Below are positions 9,105-18,600 of a stretch of 64,000 nt of DNA, in pieces. The notes beneath the pieces are model-generated. The model saw only the letters and a list, made by a program, of their open reading frames with translations, made no database searches and had not been told where the DNA came from. The position numbers and the translations under genes were made by a program. Origin of the DNA: an uncultured Pelagibacteraceae bacterium. GTDB lineage: Bacteria; Pseudomonadota; Alphaproteobacteria; Pelagibacterales; Pelagibacteraceae. The number at the start of each line of letters is the position of its first letter. The stretch's first letter is position 1. Location: positions 50,313 to 114,312 of the forward strand of contig CACNTN010000004.1 in NCBI GenBank assembly GCA_902623395.1, read 5' to 3'.

Positions 9105-10346
9105 ATGATTAAAATGAACTTAAATTTATTAATTCCAACATTAATTTTATCAACACTTGCCTCTAGAATTATTGCACTAATATTTTTTGGTGACACCAGT
9201 TTAGAAAATGAGTGGAAAGTTTTAGTTCATAATCTTTCAGAAAAAGGAGTTCTTGGTTATTATTTAGTTAATGATGAGTTTTTAGCTTCCCCGGGCCTAG
9301 CAGGTATAAATGATAATGTTTTACCCTCAGCATTCATGCCCCCACTTTATGCCTTTTTTATTTTCGTAATAAAATATATTTTTTCTAGTTTTGTAAATTT
9401 TGTAAATATAGTTATTATAATTCAAATTTTAATCAGTTTAATCGCGACATATATATTTTTTAAGATATTACAAATAAGCGAAAAACCTGTTGTTTCATTT
9501 TATACGGCGCTTATTTTTTCTTTAGTTCCTATAAACATTTATGCCAGTGTTCAAATCTCATCAATAAGCATTCAAGTGTTTTTATTAATTTACTTTTTTT
9601 ACATATTAAAAATATTTTCAAAAGATAAAATAATAAGTCAAAAAAATTTACTTATATTTTCTATTCTGTCGGGCTTATTAATATTAATAAGGGGTGAGTT
9701 TATTCTCTTTTATATTTTAACAATACTTTATTTTTTCTTATTTTATACAAGGAACATTAAATCTATTTTAATTTCTTTATTTATCACTTTATTAGTTATA
9801 AGCCCGTATCTTATAAGAAACTATAATCAATTTAATACTTTTACCATTACAAAATCAATTGGGTATAATTTACTCAAGGGCAATAACCCAAGTTTCAAAA
9901 TTGAAGGTAATCCTAGTTTCATAGATGAAAAATTTAATAGGGAAAATCTTCTAATTAAAACAGATAAAGATTACGAAATAAAATTAGACAATTTTTATAA
10001 GGATAAAGCTCTGGAATACTTAAAAGATGAACCAGTTTTTTATTTAAAAAATTATTTTATAAAAGTTTTATCTTTTTTGACATTTGATCCCTATTCTTCT
10101 TATGACAAATATTTTAATATATTTCACTTAGCTCCAAAACTAGTTTTGTCAATTTTTAGTATTTTAGGAGGAATAGTCGTAATTAAAAAAAAAGGATTTT
10201 TACAATATTTAAGTATTTATTTTTTTTCAAACGTTTTTTTCTTTTCAATTTTTTTTATTTTACCACGATACAGTTTAATTTTACTTCCAATACAAATTTT
10301 ACTATCTTTAGAATTTATTAAATTTCTTATTAAGAAAATTCTTTAA
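9105..10346 (+). CDS. Glycosyltransferase family 39-like/dolichyl-phosphate-mannose mannosyltransferase-type membrane protein
   Basis: 413 aa polytopic protein with N-terminal E/D after TM1 and an RGEFILFY...PYLIRNY region seen in GT39-like proteins. Confidence 0.6.
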   Translation: MIKMNLNLLIPTLILSTLASRIIALIFFGDTSLENEWKVLVHNLSEKGVLGYYLVNDEFLASPGLAGINDNVLPSAFMPPLYAFFIFVIKYIFSSFVNFVNIVIIIQILISLIATYIFFKILQISEKPVVSFYTALIFSLVPINIYASVQISSISIQVFLLIYFFYILKIFSKDKIISQKNLLIFSILSGLLILIRGEFILFYILTILYFFLFYTRNIKSILISLFITLLVISPYLIRNYNQFNTFTITKSIGYNLLKGNNPSFKIEGNPSFIDEKFNRENLLIKTDKDYEIKLDNFYKDKALEYLKDEPVFYLKNYFIKVLSFLTFDPYSSYDKYFNIFHLAPKLVLSIFSILGGIVVIKKKGFLQYLSIYFFSNVFFFSIFFILPRYSLILLPIQILLSLEFIKFLIKKIL

Positions 10347-11379
10347 TTAACTCTTTAATAATTCTAAAAGTAGAATATTTTTGTTTCCATGATGGATATT
10401 TTTTTTTAAATTTTTTTAAATCAGAAATATACCATATGTGGTCACCAATTCTATTCTGAGAAATAATTTTACGTTTGATTTTTATTTTTGAAATTTTTTC
10501 TATTGTATTTAATGCTTCAATTATTGAGCAATTAGAATATCTTCCGCCTCCTATATTATATACTTCACCAACACCTGGTTTTTTAAAAAATTCCCAAAAG
10601 CAGGAAACTAAATCTTGGCTATGGATATTATCCCTAACTTGCTTACCTTTATAACCAATTAAAGTATACTTTTTATTTTGCAGGGACGATTTTACTAAAT
10701 AAGATAAAAATCCGTGCAGTTTCGCTCCGGAATGATTTGGACCAGTAATGCAACCTGCTCTAAAACATGCAGTTTTTAATCCAACATTTTTTCCATATTC
10801 TTGAACAATTAAGTCAGCGTAAGATTTAGAGGCTCCAAAAAAACTATGTGTACAATTATCTATCGACATAGTTTCATCAATACCATTTTGATATTTATGA
10901 GATTTTTTTAGTTCCCACCGAGTTTTTTTTTCTATTAAAGGCAATTTATTTGGATTATCTCCATAAACTTTATTTGTAGACATAAATATAAATGGAGCCT
11001 TCGGCGCATAAAGTTTCGTTAGTTCCAAAAGATTTAATGTTCCTTTTGCATTAATATCAAAATCAATAAATGGTTGGTTTTTGGCCCAATCATGAGAAGG
11101 TTGAGCAGCAGCGTGTATAACGATTTTAATTTTATTTCTATATTTATAAAAAATCTTTTTCAATTTACTGTAATTTCTTATATCTGTATTGAAATGGTTA
11201 TAATTTTTTAGATTTTTCTTTAGTTTCTTTTTTACCCAAGTTATGTCTCCATCATTACCAAAAAAAAATTTTCTATAATTATTATCTATACCAACTATTT
11301 TAAAACCTTTTTTTGAAAAATAGAGACTAGACTCTGATCCTACAAGTCCACATGATCCTGTTATTAAAGCAATTTTCAT
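10330..11379 (-). CDS. NAD-dependent epimerase/dehydratase (CDP-paratose 2-epimerase-like)
   Basis: 349 aa; MKIALITGSCGLVGSE Rossmann, IHAAAQPSHDWA, FGASKSYADLIVQEYGK. Confidence 0.8.
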   Translation of the reverse strand: MKIALITGSCGLVGSESSLYFSKKGFKIVGIDNNYRKFFFGNDGDITWVKKKLKKNLKNYNHFNTDIRNYSKLKKIFYKYRNKIKIVIHAAAQPSHDWAKNQPFIDFDINAKGTLNLLELTKLYAPKAPFIFMSTNKVYGDNPNKLPLIEKKTRWELKKSHKYQNGIDETMSIDNCTHSFFGASKSYADLIVQEYGKNVGLKTACFRAGCITGPNHSGAKLHGFLSYLVKSSLQNKKYTLIGYKGKQVRDNIHSQDLVSCFWEFFKKPGVGEVYNIGGGRYSNCSIIEALNTIEKISKIKIKRKIISQNRIGDHIWYISDLKKFKKKYPSWKQKYSTFRIIKELIKEFS

Positions 11380-12404
11380 TAAAAAAAATTCCTAACATTT
11401 TTAAATTTATTCAGCCAGATGTAAATATCTTCAAGGATATCGTCTATATTTTTTGATGGTTTCCATTTATAAAATTTGATAATTTTTTTATTGTCGCTAA
11501 CATAATAAGGAATATCAAATTTTGAGGTTTTTGATATTTTTTTTATTATAATTTTATTTTTTGTTAATTTTTCACATTTAGAAGTTAAATCCAAAAGTGA
11601 AATTGCGTTAATTTTTCCTCCACCAATATTAAATATTTCATTATTAATTTTTTTAAATTTTTTAATTTGAAGCGCTAATATTTCACAAACGTCTTTAATA
11701 TGTAAAACATCTCTTATTTGATGACCTTTCCCTCCAAATCCAATATAAAACAATTTTTTTTTCAAATAATGTTTAGCTACCCATAATGGTATAAAACCTT
11801 GATCTTGCTTTCCAAACTGCCAAGGACCAGCAATTACTCCAAATCTATTAATTATATATTTAAGATCCTTTTTAAAGAATATTTCTTGAATTAATTTTTC
11901 CGAAGCTAACTTTGTAAAACCATAGAGGGAGCTCGCAGAAAAAGTTTCAAATTTTTCATTAATTACTTTTTGAATTTTTATAGGTCTATTTAAGTTGTTT
12001 TTATTAATAAGTTTTTTGAGCTTTTCTATTGAATAGACTCTACTCGAAGATAAAAATATTATATTTGATTTATCTTTAATACATTTTTTTAAGATATTAT
12101 AAGTTCCTACTAAATTTGTCCTAAAAACTTTATCTGGACTCTTTTCCGAGGCTTCTATTGCAGGCTCTGCGCAGCAATCAATTACTAAGTTAAATTTTGG
12201 TAATGAAATTACATTTTTAAAATTTTCAATATTTACTCGAAAATTTTTTATATTGTAACTCGAAAGCCTTTTTTTGTTGATTATCGAGCCCTTACGAGAA
12301 AGATTATCTAAACTATAAATTTTCGCTCCCTTAAGATTTTTTTTTAGATAAATAGCGATATTTGAGCCAACGAAACCACTACCGCCAGTAATTAGTATTT
12401 TCAT
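11379..12404 (-). CDS. NAD-dependent epimerase/dehydratase
   Basis: 341 aa; MKILITGGSGFVGSNIA, SLYGFTKLASEKLI, GHQIRDVLHIKDV. Confidence 0.85.
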   Translation of the reverse strand: MKILITGGSGFVGSNIAIYLKKNLKGAKIYSLDNLSRKGSIINKKRLSSYNIKNFRVNIENFKNVISLPKFNLVIDCCAEPAIEASEKSPDKVFRTNLVGTYNILKKCIKDKSNIIFLSSSRVYSIEKLKKLINKNNLNRPIKIQKVINEKFETFSASSLYGFTKLASEKLIQEIFFKKDLKYIINRFGVIAGPWQFGKQDQGFIPLWVAKHYLKKKLFYIGFGGKGHQIRDVLHIKDVCEILALQIKKFKKINNEIFNIGGGKINAISLLDLTSKCEKLTKNKIIIKKISKTSKFDIPYYVSDNKKIIKFYKWKPSKNIDDILEDIYIWLNKFKNVRNFF

Positions 12405-12447
12405 TACAATTTAATTATCTTACTAATAGAAAAAAATAAACATATTT

Positions 12448-13158
12448 ATGCTTTCTATAATAATACCAGTCAGGAATGAATCCGATAGCTTAAAAGGCTT
12501 AATGGAACATTATTCCAAAAACTTAAGTAATATAAATTACGAAGTTTTAATAATTAACGATTTTAGTAAAGATGATACATTAGAAAAAGCAAAAAATTTA
12601 TTTAAAAATCAAAATTTTAAAGTTTTAGACAACAAAAAAAAAGGACTTGGTGGTGCAATCAATTTAGGTATTAAAGAGGCCTCAGGATCATTCGTAGCAA
12701 TTATGATGGCCGATCAGTCTGATGATATAAATGATTTAATAAAGTATAACACTTTAATTAATACTGGTGATTATGATGCTATTTTAGGTTCGAGATTTAT
12801 AAAAGAGTCAAAAGTTTTAAATTATCCAATTCAGAAATTAGTTTTAAATAGAATTTTTAATTATTTTGTTGGTTTAATTTTTTGGAATAATTATAACGAT
12901 TATACAAATGCTTTTAAGATTTATAAAAAGAAGACATTAAACGAAATAAGCCCGCTTATTTCAGAAAGTTTTAATATTTTTTTAGAGATACCTTTAAAAA
13001 TTATTTCAAGAAAATACAAATATAAAATTATTCCCATAAATTGGACTGGAAGAACAAAAGGTGTTTCTAAGTTTAAAATCAAAGAGCTTAGATCAAAATA
13101 TTTATTTACATTAATTTATTGTTTTATAGAGAAAAATTTATTAAATTTAAAAAAATGA
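12448..13158 (+). CDS. Glycosyltransferase family 2 (DPM1-like)
   Basis: 236 aa; LSIIIPVRNESDSL, LIINDFSKDDT, GLGGAINLGIKEASG, MMADQSDD. Confidence 0.88.
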   Translation: MLSIIIPVRNESDSLKGLMEHYSKNLSNINYEVLIINDFSKDDTLEKAKNLFKNQNFKVLDNKKKGLGGAINLGIKEASGSFVAIMMADQSDDINDLIKYNTLINTGDYDAILGSRFIKESKVLNYPIQKLVLNRIFNYFVGLIFWNNYNDYTNAFKIYKKKTLNEISPLISESFNIFLEIPLKIISRKYKYKIIPINWTGRTKGVSKFKIKELRSKYLFTLIYCFIEKNLLNLKK

Positions 13159-13250
13159 AATTCCTATCAAATTTATCTTTACAAAAATCAGTTATTGTTT
13201 TCTTTTTTTTTGTAGTGATTATATTACTTGGATTGTCAATGATATTATGA
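13155..13250 (+). CDS. 31-aa single-TM microprotein, translationally coupled to the preceding glycosyltransferase
   Basis: ATGA stop/start overlap at 13155-13158; translation MKFLSNLSLQKSVIVFFFFVVIILLGLSMIL*. Confidence 0.5.
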   Translation: MKFLSNLSLQKSVIVFFFFVVIILLGLSMIL

Positions 13251-14000
13251 ATAAGCTATTATCATAAGGATTAATCCTAATAGTACTCTATAGTAAACAA
13301 AAATGTTTAAACTGAATTTATTTAAATACTTTAAAAAAAATTTAATAGTAATTAATGAAAAAATAAATGCGAATATAATTGCGGAAAAATTCATTTTAGC
13401 ATCAAACAAACTTTCTGAAAAAAAAATATTTTTTAATCCATAAATAGAAACTGCTCCTAGAATTGGAATTGAGATCAAGAAAGATATTTTGGCTGAGTCA
13501 ACTCTACCAAATTTTAAAAGTCTTGCAGCGGTAATAGCTATACCAGACCTACTTACTCCAGGTATTAAAGATAATATTTGTAAGATACCAATAAATATTG
13601 CCGACTTAAAACTGAAATTATTTTCGATATTTTTTTCTAGCTTAAATTTATCGCTAACAAACAACAAAATACCAAATATTATAGTTGTCCACGCTATCAT
13701 TTCTATGTTTCTTATTTTTTCGATATAATTTGTTTCAATCAAAATTATCCCACATAGCATAACTGGTATTGAAGCTATTATAATTTTAACAAAAAGAATT
13801 TTATTTTTATAAAAATTAAGAACGTCTTTGTAAAAGTAAACTAAAACTGCTAGGAAAGAACCTATGTGTAAGCTGACATCAATGGAAAGATTTTTCTCGT
13901 TTTTTAAATATTCAGAAGCAATAACTAAATGTGAGGAAGAACTGATTGGTAAAAACTCCGTTACGCCTTGAATCAAAGATAAGATAAAAATTTCAATCAC
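13245..14000 (-). CDS. uppP: Undecaprenyl-diphosphatase (UppP/BacA)
   Basis: 251 aa; LIQGVTEFLPISSSSHLVI and LIPGVSRSGIAITAA signatures. Confidence 0.95.
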   Translation of the reverse strand: MIEIFILSLIQGVTEFLPISSSSHLVIASEYLKNEKNLSIDVSLHIGSFLAVLVYFYKDVLNFYKNKILFVKIIIASIPVMLCGIILIETNYIEKIRNIEMIAWTTIIFGILLFVSDKFKLEKNIENNFSFKSAIFIGILQILSLIPGVSRSGIAITAARLLKFGRVDSAKISFLISIPILGAVSIYGLKNIFFSESLFDAKMNFSAIIFAFIFSLITIKFFLKYLNKFSLNIFVYYRVLLGLILMIIAYS

Positions 14001-14047
14001 TTTTTAAAAATAAAATTAAAGGTTGTTTTTTTATTGGCAATACATAA

Positions 14048-14064
14048 TGCATATCAGGTATGCA
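14048..14064. promoter_or_regulatory. NtrC-like dyad upstream of gltDB
   Basis: TGCATA-tcagg-TATGCA, perfect 6-5-6 inverted repeat with the geometry of NtrC sites (TGCACC-N5-GGTGCA); TATAAT at about 14093-14098 downstream. Confidence 0.4.
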
Positions 14065-14164
14065 ATAAAAGACATTATTTTTTTAGGGTTTTTATAATAT
14101 AGGTAACTATTATTGACCTTTAAAAACTATCATTCAATAAAATCTTAACTTATTTAACTCTGGT

Positions 14165-15610
14165 ATGACAAAAAAAATGCTTAAGTTTATAGATCTAAAA
14201 CAAGAGACACCTGAAAAAAGAGGCACAGAAAAGAGAAAAGGTGATTTCAATGAGATCTATAAAGAATACATTACTAACAAAGCCACTGAGCAGTCTAGTA
14301 GATGCTCTCAGTGTGGAGTGCCTTTTTGTCAGATTCATTGTCCATTAGGTAATAATATTCCAGATTGGTTAAAACTGACTGCCGAAGGAAGACTTAAAGA
14401 AGCCTATGAAGTCTCTCAAAGTACAAATAACATGCCTGAAGTTTGTGGAAGAATTTGTCCACAAGACAGATTGTGTGAAGGAAACTGTGTTATAGAACAA
14501 TCAGGCCACGGAACTGTTACCATTGGATCAATAGAAAAATATATTACAGATACAGCTTGGGATAAAGGATGGGTTAAACCATTCAGAGTTAAAAAAGAGT
14601 TAAAGCAATCTATTGGTATAATAGGTGCTGGACCAGCAGGATTGGCATGCGCTGAAGAACTAAGAAAATCAGGTTATCAAGTTACAATATACGATAGATA
14701 CGATAGACCAGGAGGTCTTTTAATCTATGGTATCCCTAATTTTAAATTAGAAAAATTTGTTGTTGAGAGGAGAACTAAATTATTAAAAGACTGTGGAGTC
14801 AAATTTGTTCAAAATTTTGAGGTAGGTAAAGATAAAAGCTTATACGCACTTAAGGAAAATCATGATGCAGTTCTGATTGCAACTGGTGTGTATAAACCAA
14901 GAGAAATAAATATTCCCGGAAAAAATTTGAAAAATATTTTTCCAGCAATGCAATTTTTAACTGCGTCAAATAGGAAAGGCTTAGGTGATAAAGTCAAACT
15001 TTTTGACGATGGAACATTAAATGCAGAAGGAAAAAATGTAGTTGTAATCGGAGGAGGTGACACAGCTATGGACTGTGTAAGAACATCAGTAAGGCAAAAA
15101 GCTAAATCAGTAAAATGCTTATATAGAAGAGATAGAGAAAATATGCCTGGCTCTGCAAGAGAAGTTGGAAATGCAATAGAAGAGGGAGTAGAATTTGTGT
15201 GGTTAACCAGCCCCAAAAGTTTTATTGGAAATTCAAAAGTTGAGTCAGTTGAAGTTAACAAGATGAAATTAGGTGAACCAGATTCTTCAGGTAGAAGAAG
15301 ACCTGAAATTGAAAAAGGCTCAGAGTACAAGATTCCTGCAGATCTTGTAATCAAATCTTTAGGTTTTGACCCAGAAGATTTGCCTAAATTATTTAATGCT
15401 AAAGAATTAGTTATTTCGCAATGGGGGACAATTAAAATTGATTTAAAATCTATGCAGACTAATTTAGATGGAATTTTTGCAGCAGGTGATATTGTCAGGG
15501 GAGCCTCTCTTGTTGTATGGGCAATTAGAGATGGTAGAGATGCCGCTATTCAAATAGAGAAATATCTACAACAAAAAATTAAAAAACAAAAAACTGTAGA
15601 AGCTGCTTAA
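14165..15610 (+). CDS. gltD: Glutamate synthase small subunit
   Basis: 481 aa; CSQCGVPFCQIHCPLGNNIPDWL, GAGPAGLACAEELRKSGYQVTIYDR, CxxxC clusters. Confidence 0.96.
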   Translation: MTKKMLKFIDLKQETPEKRGTEKRKGDFNEIYKEYITNKATEQSSRCSQCGVPFCQIHCPLGNNIPDWLKLTAEGRLKEAYEVSQSTNNMPEVCGRICPQDRLCEGNCVIEQSGHGTVTIGSIEKYITDTAWDKGWVKPFRVKKELKQSIGIIGAGPAGLACAEELRKSGYQVTIYDRYDRPGGLLIYGIPNFKLEKFVVERRTKLLKDCGVKFVQNFEVGKDKSLYALKENHDAVLIATGVYKPREINIPGKNLKNIFPAMQFLTASNRKGLGDKVKLFDDGTLNAEGKNVVVIGGGDTAMDCVRTSVRQKAKSVKCLYRRDRENMPGSAREVGNAIEEGVEFVWLTSPKSFIGNSKVESVEVNKMKLGEPDSSGRRRPEIEKGSEYKIPADLVIKSLGFDPEDLPKLFNAKELVISQWGTIKIDLKSMQTNLDGIFAAGDIVRGASLVVWAIRDGRDAAIQIEKYLQQKIKKQKTVEAA

Positions 15611-15617
15611 AATTATA

Positions 15618-18600
15618 ATGAAAAATTATTTTAAAAATAAAAAAATTTTAGAAAAAAGTTTTAATTACGATGTAAAAATGGAGCATGATGCTTGTGGTGT
15701 AGGCTTAATAGCTTCTACAAATGGAAAAAAATCTAGAAAAATTGTCGAGTATGGTATTGAGGCATTAAAAGCTATATGGCACAGAGGAGCTGTAGATGCA
15801 GATGGAAAATCGGGTGATGGAGCAGGAATTCAAATTGAGATAGCACCAGATTTCTTTAAAGAGAAAATTTCCACAACTGGACATACCCTTGACGAAAATA
15901 AAAGAATTTGTGTTGGAATGATTTTTCTTCCAAGAACAGATTATTCAGAACAAGAAAAATGTAGAGAGATTATTGAGTCCGCACTATTAGCTGAAAATTA
16001 CTACATATATGGATGGAGACAAGTCCCAATAAATCCAAGTGTTTTAGGAAAAACGGCTGATCAAAACCGTCCAGAAATTGCTCAAGTTATGTTTAAAAAA
16101 AATGAGGCATTGCAAACAAATGATCTTGAAAGAGATTTATTTGAAACAAGAAAGAAAATTGAAAAAGTTGCAAGAGATAAGCAAATAAAGGATTTTTATA
16201 TTTGCTCTTTCAGCTCAAGATCCATTGTTTATAAAGGTATGTTTCTAGCTGAAATGTTATCTGAATTTTATCCAGATCTTCATGATGAAAAGTTAACTTC
16301 AAGATTTGCAATTTTTCATCAAAGATATTCAACTAACACCTTCCCAAGTTGGGATTTGGCTCAACCTTTTAGAACTTTAGCGCACAACGGAGAGATAAAC
16401 ACAGTTAAAGGAAATATAAACTGGATGAAAATTCATGAACAAGACATGTCTAGTCAGCTTTTCAAAGATGTAAAAAATTTAAAGCCAGTAATAAGAAGTT
16501 CTTCGGACTCTGGTGCACTTGATAATGTTTTTGAACTTTTAACTCATTCAGGAAAATTAGCACCACTAATAAAATTAATGATGATCCCCGACTCATGGTC
16601 AAAGAGAAGCAAAACAGTCCCAAAAAACCATCAAGACTTATTTAATTTCCTTAACAGCACTATAGAGCCATGGGATGGTCCAGCAGCTATTTGTGCAACT
16701 GATGCGAAATGGGTTTTGGCCTCTTCTGATAGAAACGGACTAAGGCCATTAAGATATTCAATCACCTCAGATGATCTATTTTTTGCGGGTTCAGAAACTG
16801 GAATGATTAAAATTCCAGAGGAAAAGATTATTGAAAAAGGAAAACTTGGTCCAGGTCAAATCATTGCAATCGATTTAAAAAAAGGAAAACTATACAAAGA
16901 TAAAGAAATTAAGGATCTTTTGGCAAAAGATTATAAAAAATACAATAAACAGATTATTGATTTGGAAAAAAAGATTTCATTTGGAGGAGAAAAGCCAAAT
17001 TTCTTAGGAGAGGATTTAAGGAAAAGACAATTTTTATCAGGATTAAGTTTAGAGGACTTAGAGTTAATTCTTCACCCAATGGCAGAGGAAGGAAAAGAAG
17101 CTTCAGGCTCGATGGGTGATGATACTCCAGTTGCTGTACTATCAAGTCATTATAGACCTGTATCACATTATTTTAGACAAAACTTTAGCCAAGTAACCAA
17201 TCCACCAATTGACTCTTTAAGAGAAAATAAAGTAATGAGTTTAAAGACAAGATTTGGGAATCTAGGCAACATTTTAGATTTTGATAATCTTACTGAGGAA
17301 AATATTTATGTTTTAGATAGCCCTATACTCACCAACTCACAATTTAAAAAATTTAAAAAATTTTTTTCAAAAAAAGTTAAAGTAATTGACTGCACATTTA
17401 ATATTGAAGAGTCTCTCAAAGAAAGAATTGAACTAATTAGAGAAGAGGCAGAAACAGCTGTTAGAGAGGGAAGCACTTGCTTAATATTATCTGATAAAAA
17501 TATTACAAATCAAAAAGCAAGCATCCCAAGTATATTGACTGTAGGAGCGATACACTCTCACTTAGTAAAACACGGATTGAGAGGTTATTGTTCTTTAAAT
17601 GTTGAGTGCTCTGATGCAATGGATACACATTCTTTTGCTATTTTAATTGGAGTCGGAGCCACTACAGTGAACCCATATCTTGCAATAGATAGTATTCATC
17701 AAAGATTTGAAAAAAAATTATTTGGCAAATCTGATTTTGAAACATGTGTAAACAAATTCAAAAAATCAATTGATGCTGGTCTTCTTAAAATTATGTCAAA
17801 GATGGGAATATCAGTAATAAGTTCTTATAGAGGCGGATGTAACTTTGAAGCAGTAGGTTTAAGTAGAGCTATTGTTTCAGATTATTTTCCAGGTATGTCT
17901 TCAAGGATTTCAGGAATAGGTATAATCGGAATCGAGAAAAAGATTAAAGAGCTTCATAAAAAATTTAATGCAAAAAATGTATTCACTTTACCTATCGGAG
18001 GATTATACAGATATAGGAAAAGTGGAGAAGATCACCAATACCAAGGAAAGTTAATTCATTTATTGCAAAGTGCTGTAACTAGTGGCTCATATGAACTATA
18101 CAAGAAGTATTCAGCTGGAATTCATAATTTACCTCCAATAAATATAAGAGACTTACTAGAATTTAAAAAACAAAGAAAACCTATTGATATTAAAGAAGTA
18201 GAGCCAATTGAAGAAATTTTAAAAAGATTTGGAAGTGGAAGCATGTCTCATGGAGCACTATCAGCAGAAGCTCACGAAACTTTAGCAATGGGAATGAACA
18301 GAATTAAAGGTGCCTCTTGTAGTGGAGAAGGTGGCGAGGACGCAAAAAGATTTAAAATATTACCTAACGGAGATAGTGCAAACTCAAGAGTGAAACAAAT
18401 TGCGTCCGCTAGATTTGGAGTAACTGTTGATTATTTAAATAACGCTAACGAAATAGAAATTAAAATTGCTCAAGGAGCTAAACCAGGTGAGGGAGGACAG
18501 CTACCAGGTTTTAAGGTTACAAAAGAAATAGCGCGATTAAGACATTCGACGCCAGGTGTAACTTTAATATCACCACCACCACATCACGATATTTATTCTA

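Noticed and set aside
14860-15354. 164-aa - strand ORF
   Set aside because: Antisense shadow inside gltD; no recognisable domain.
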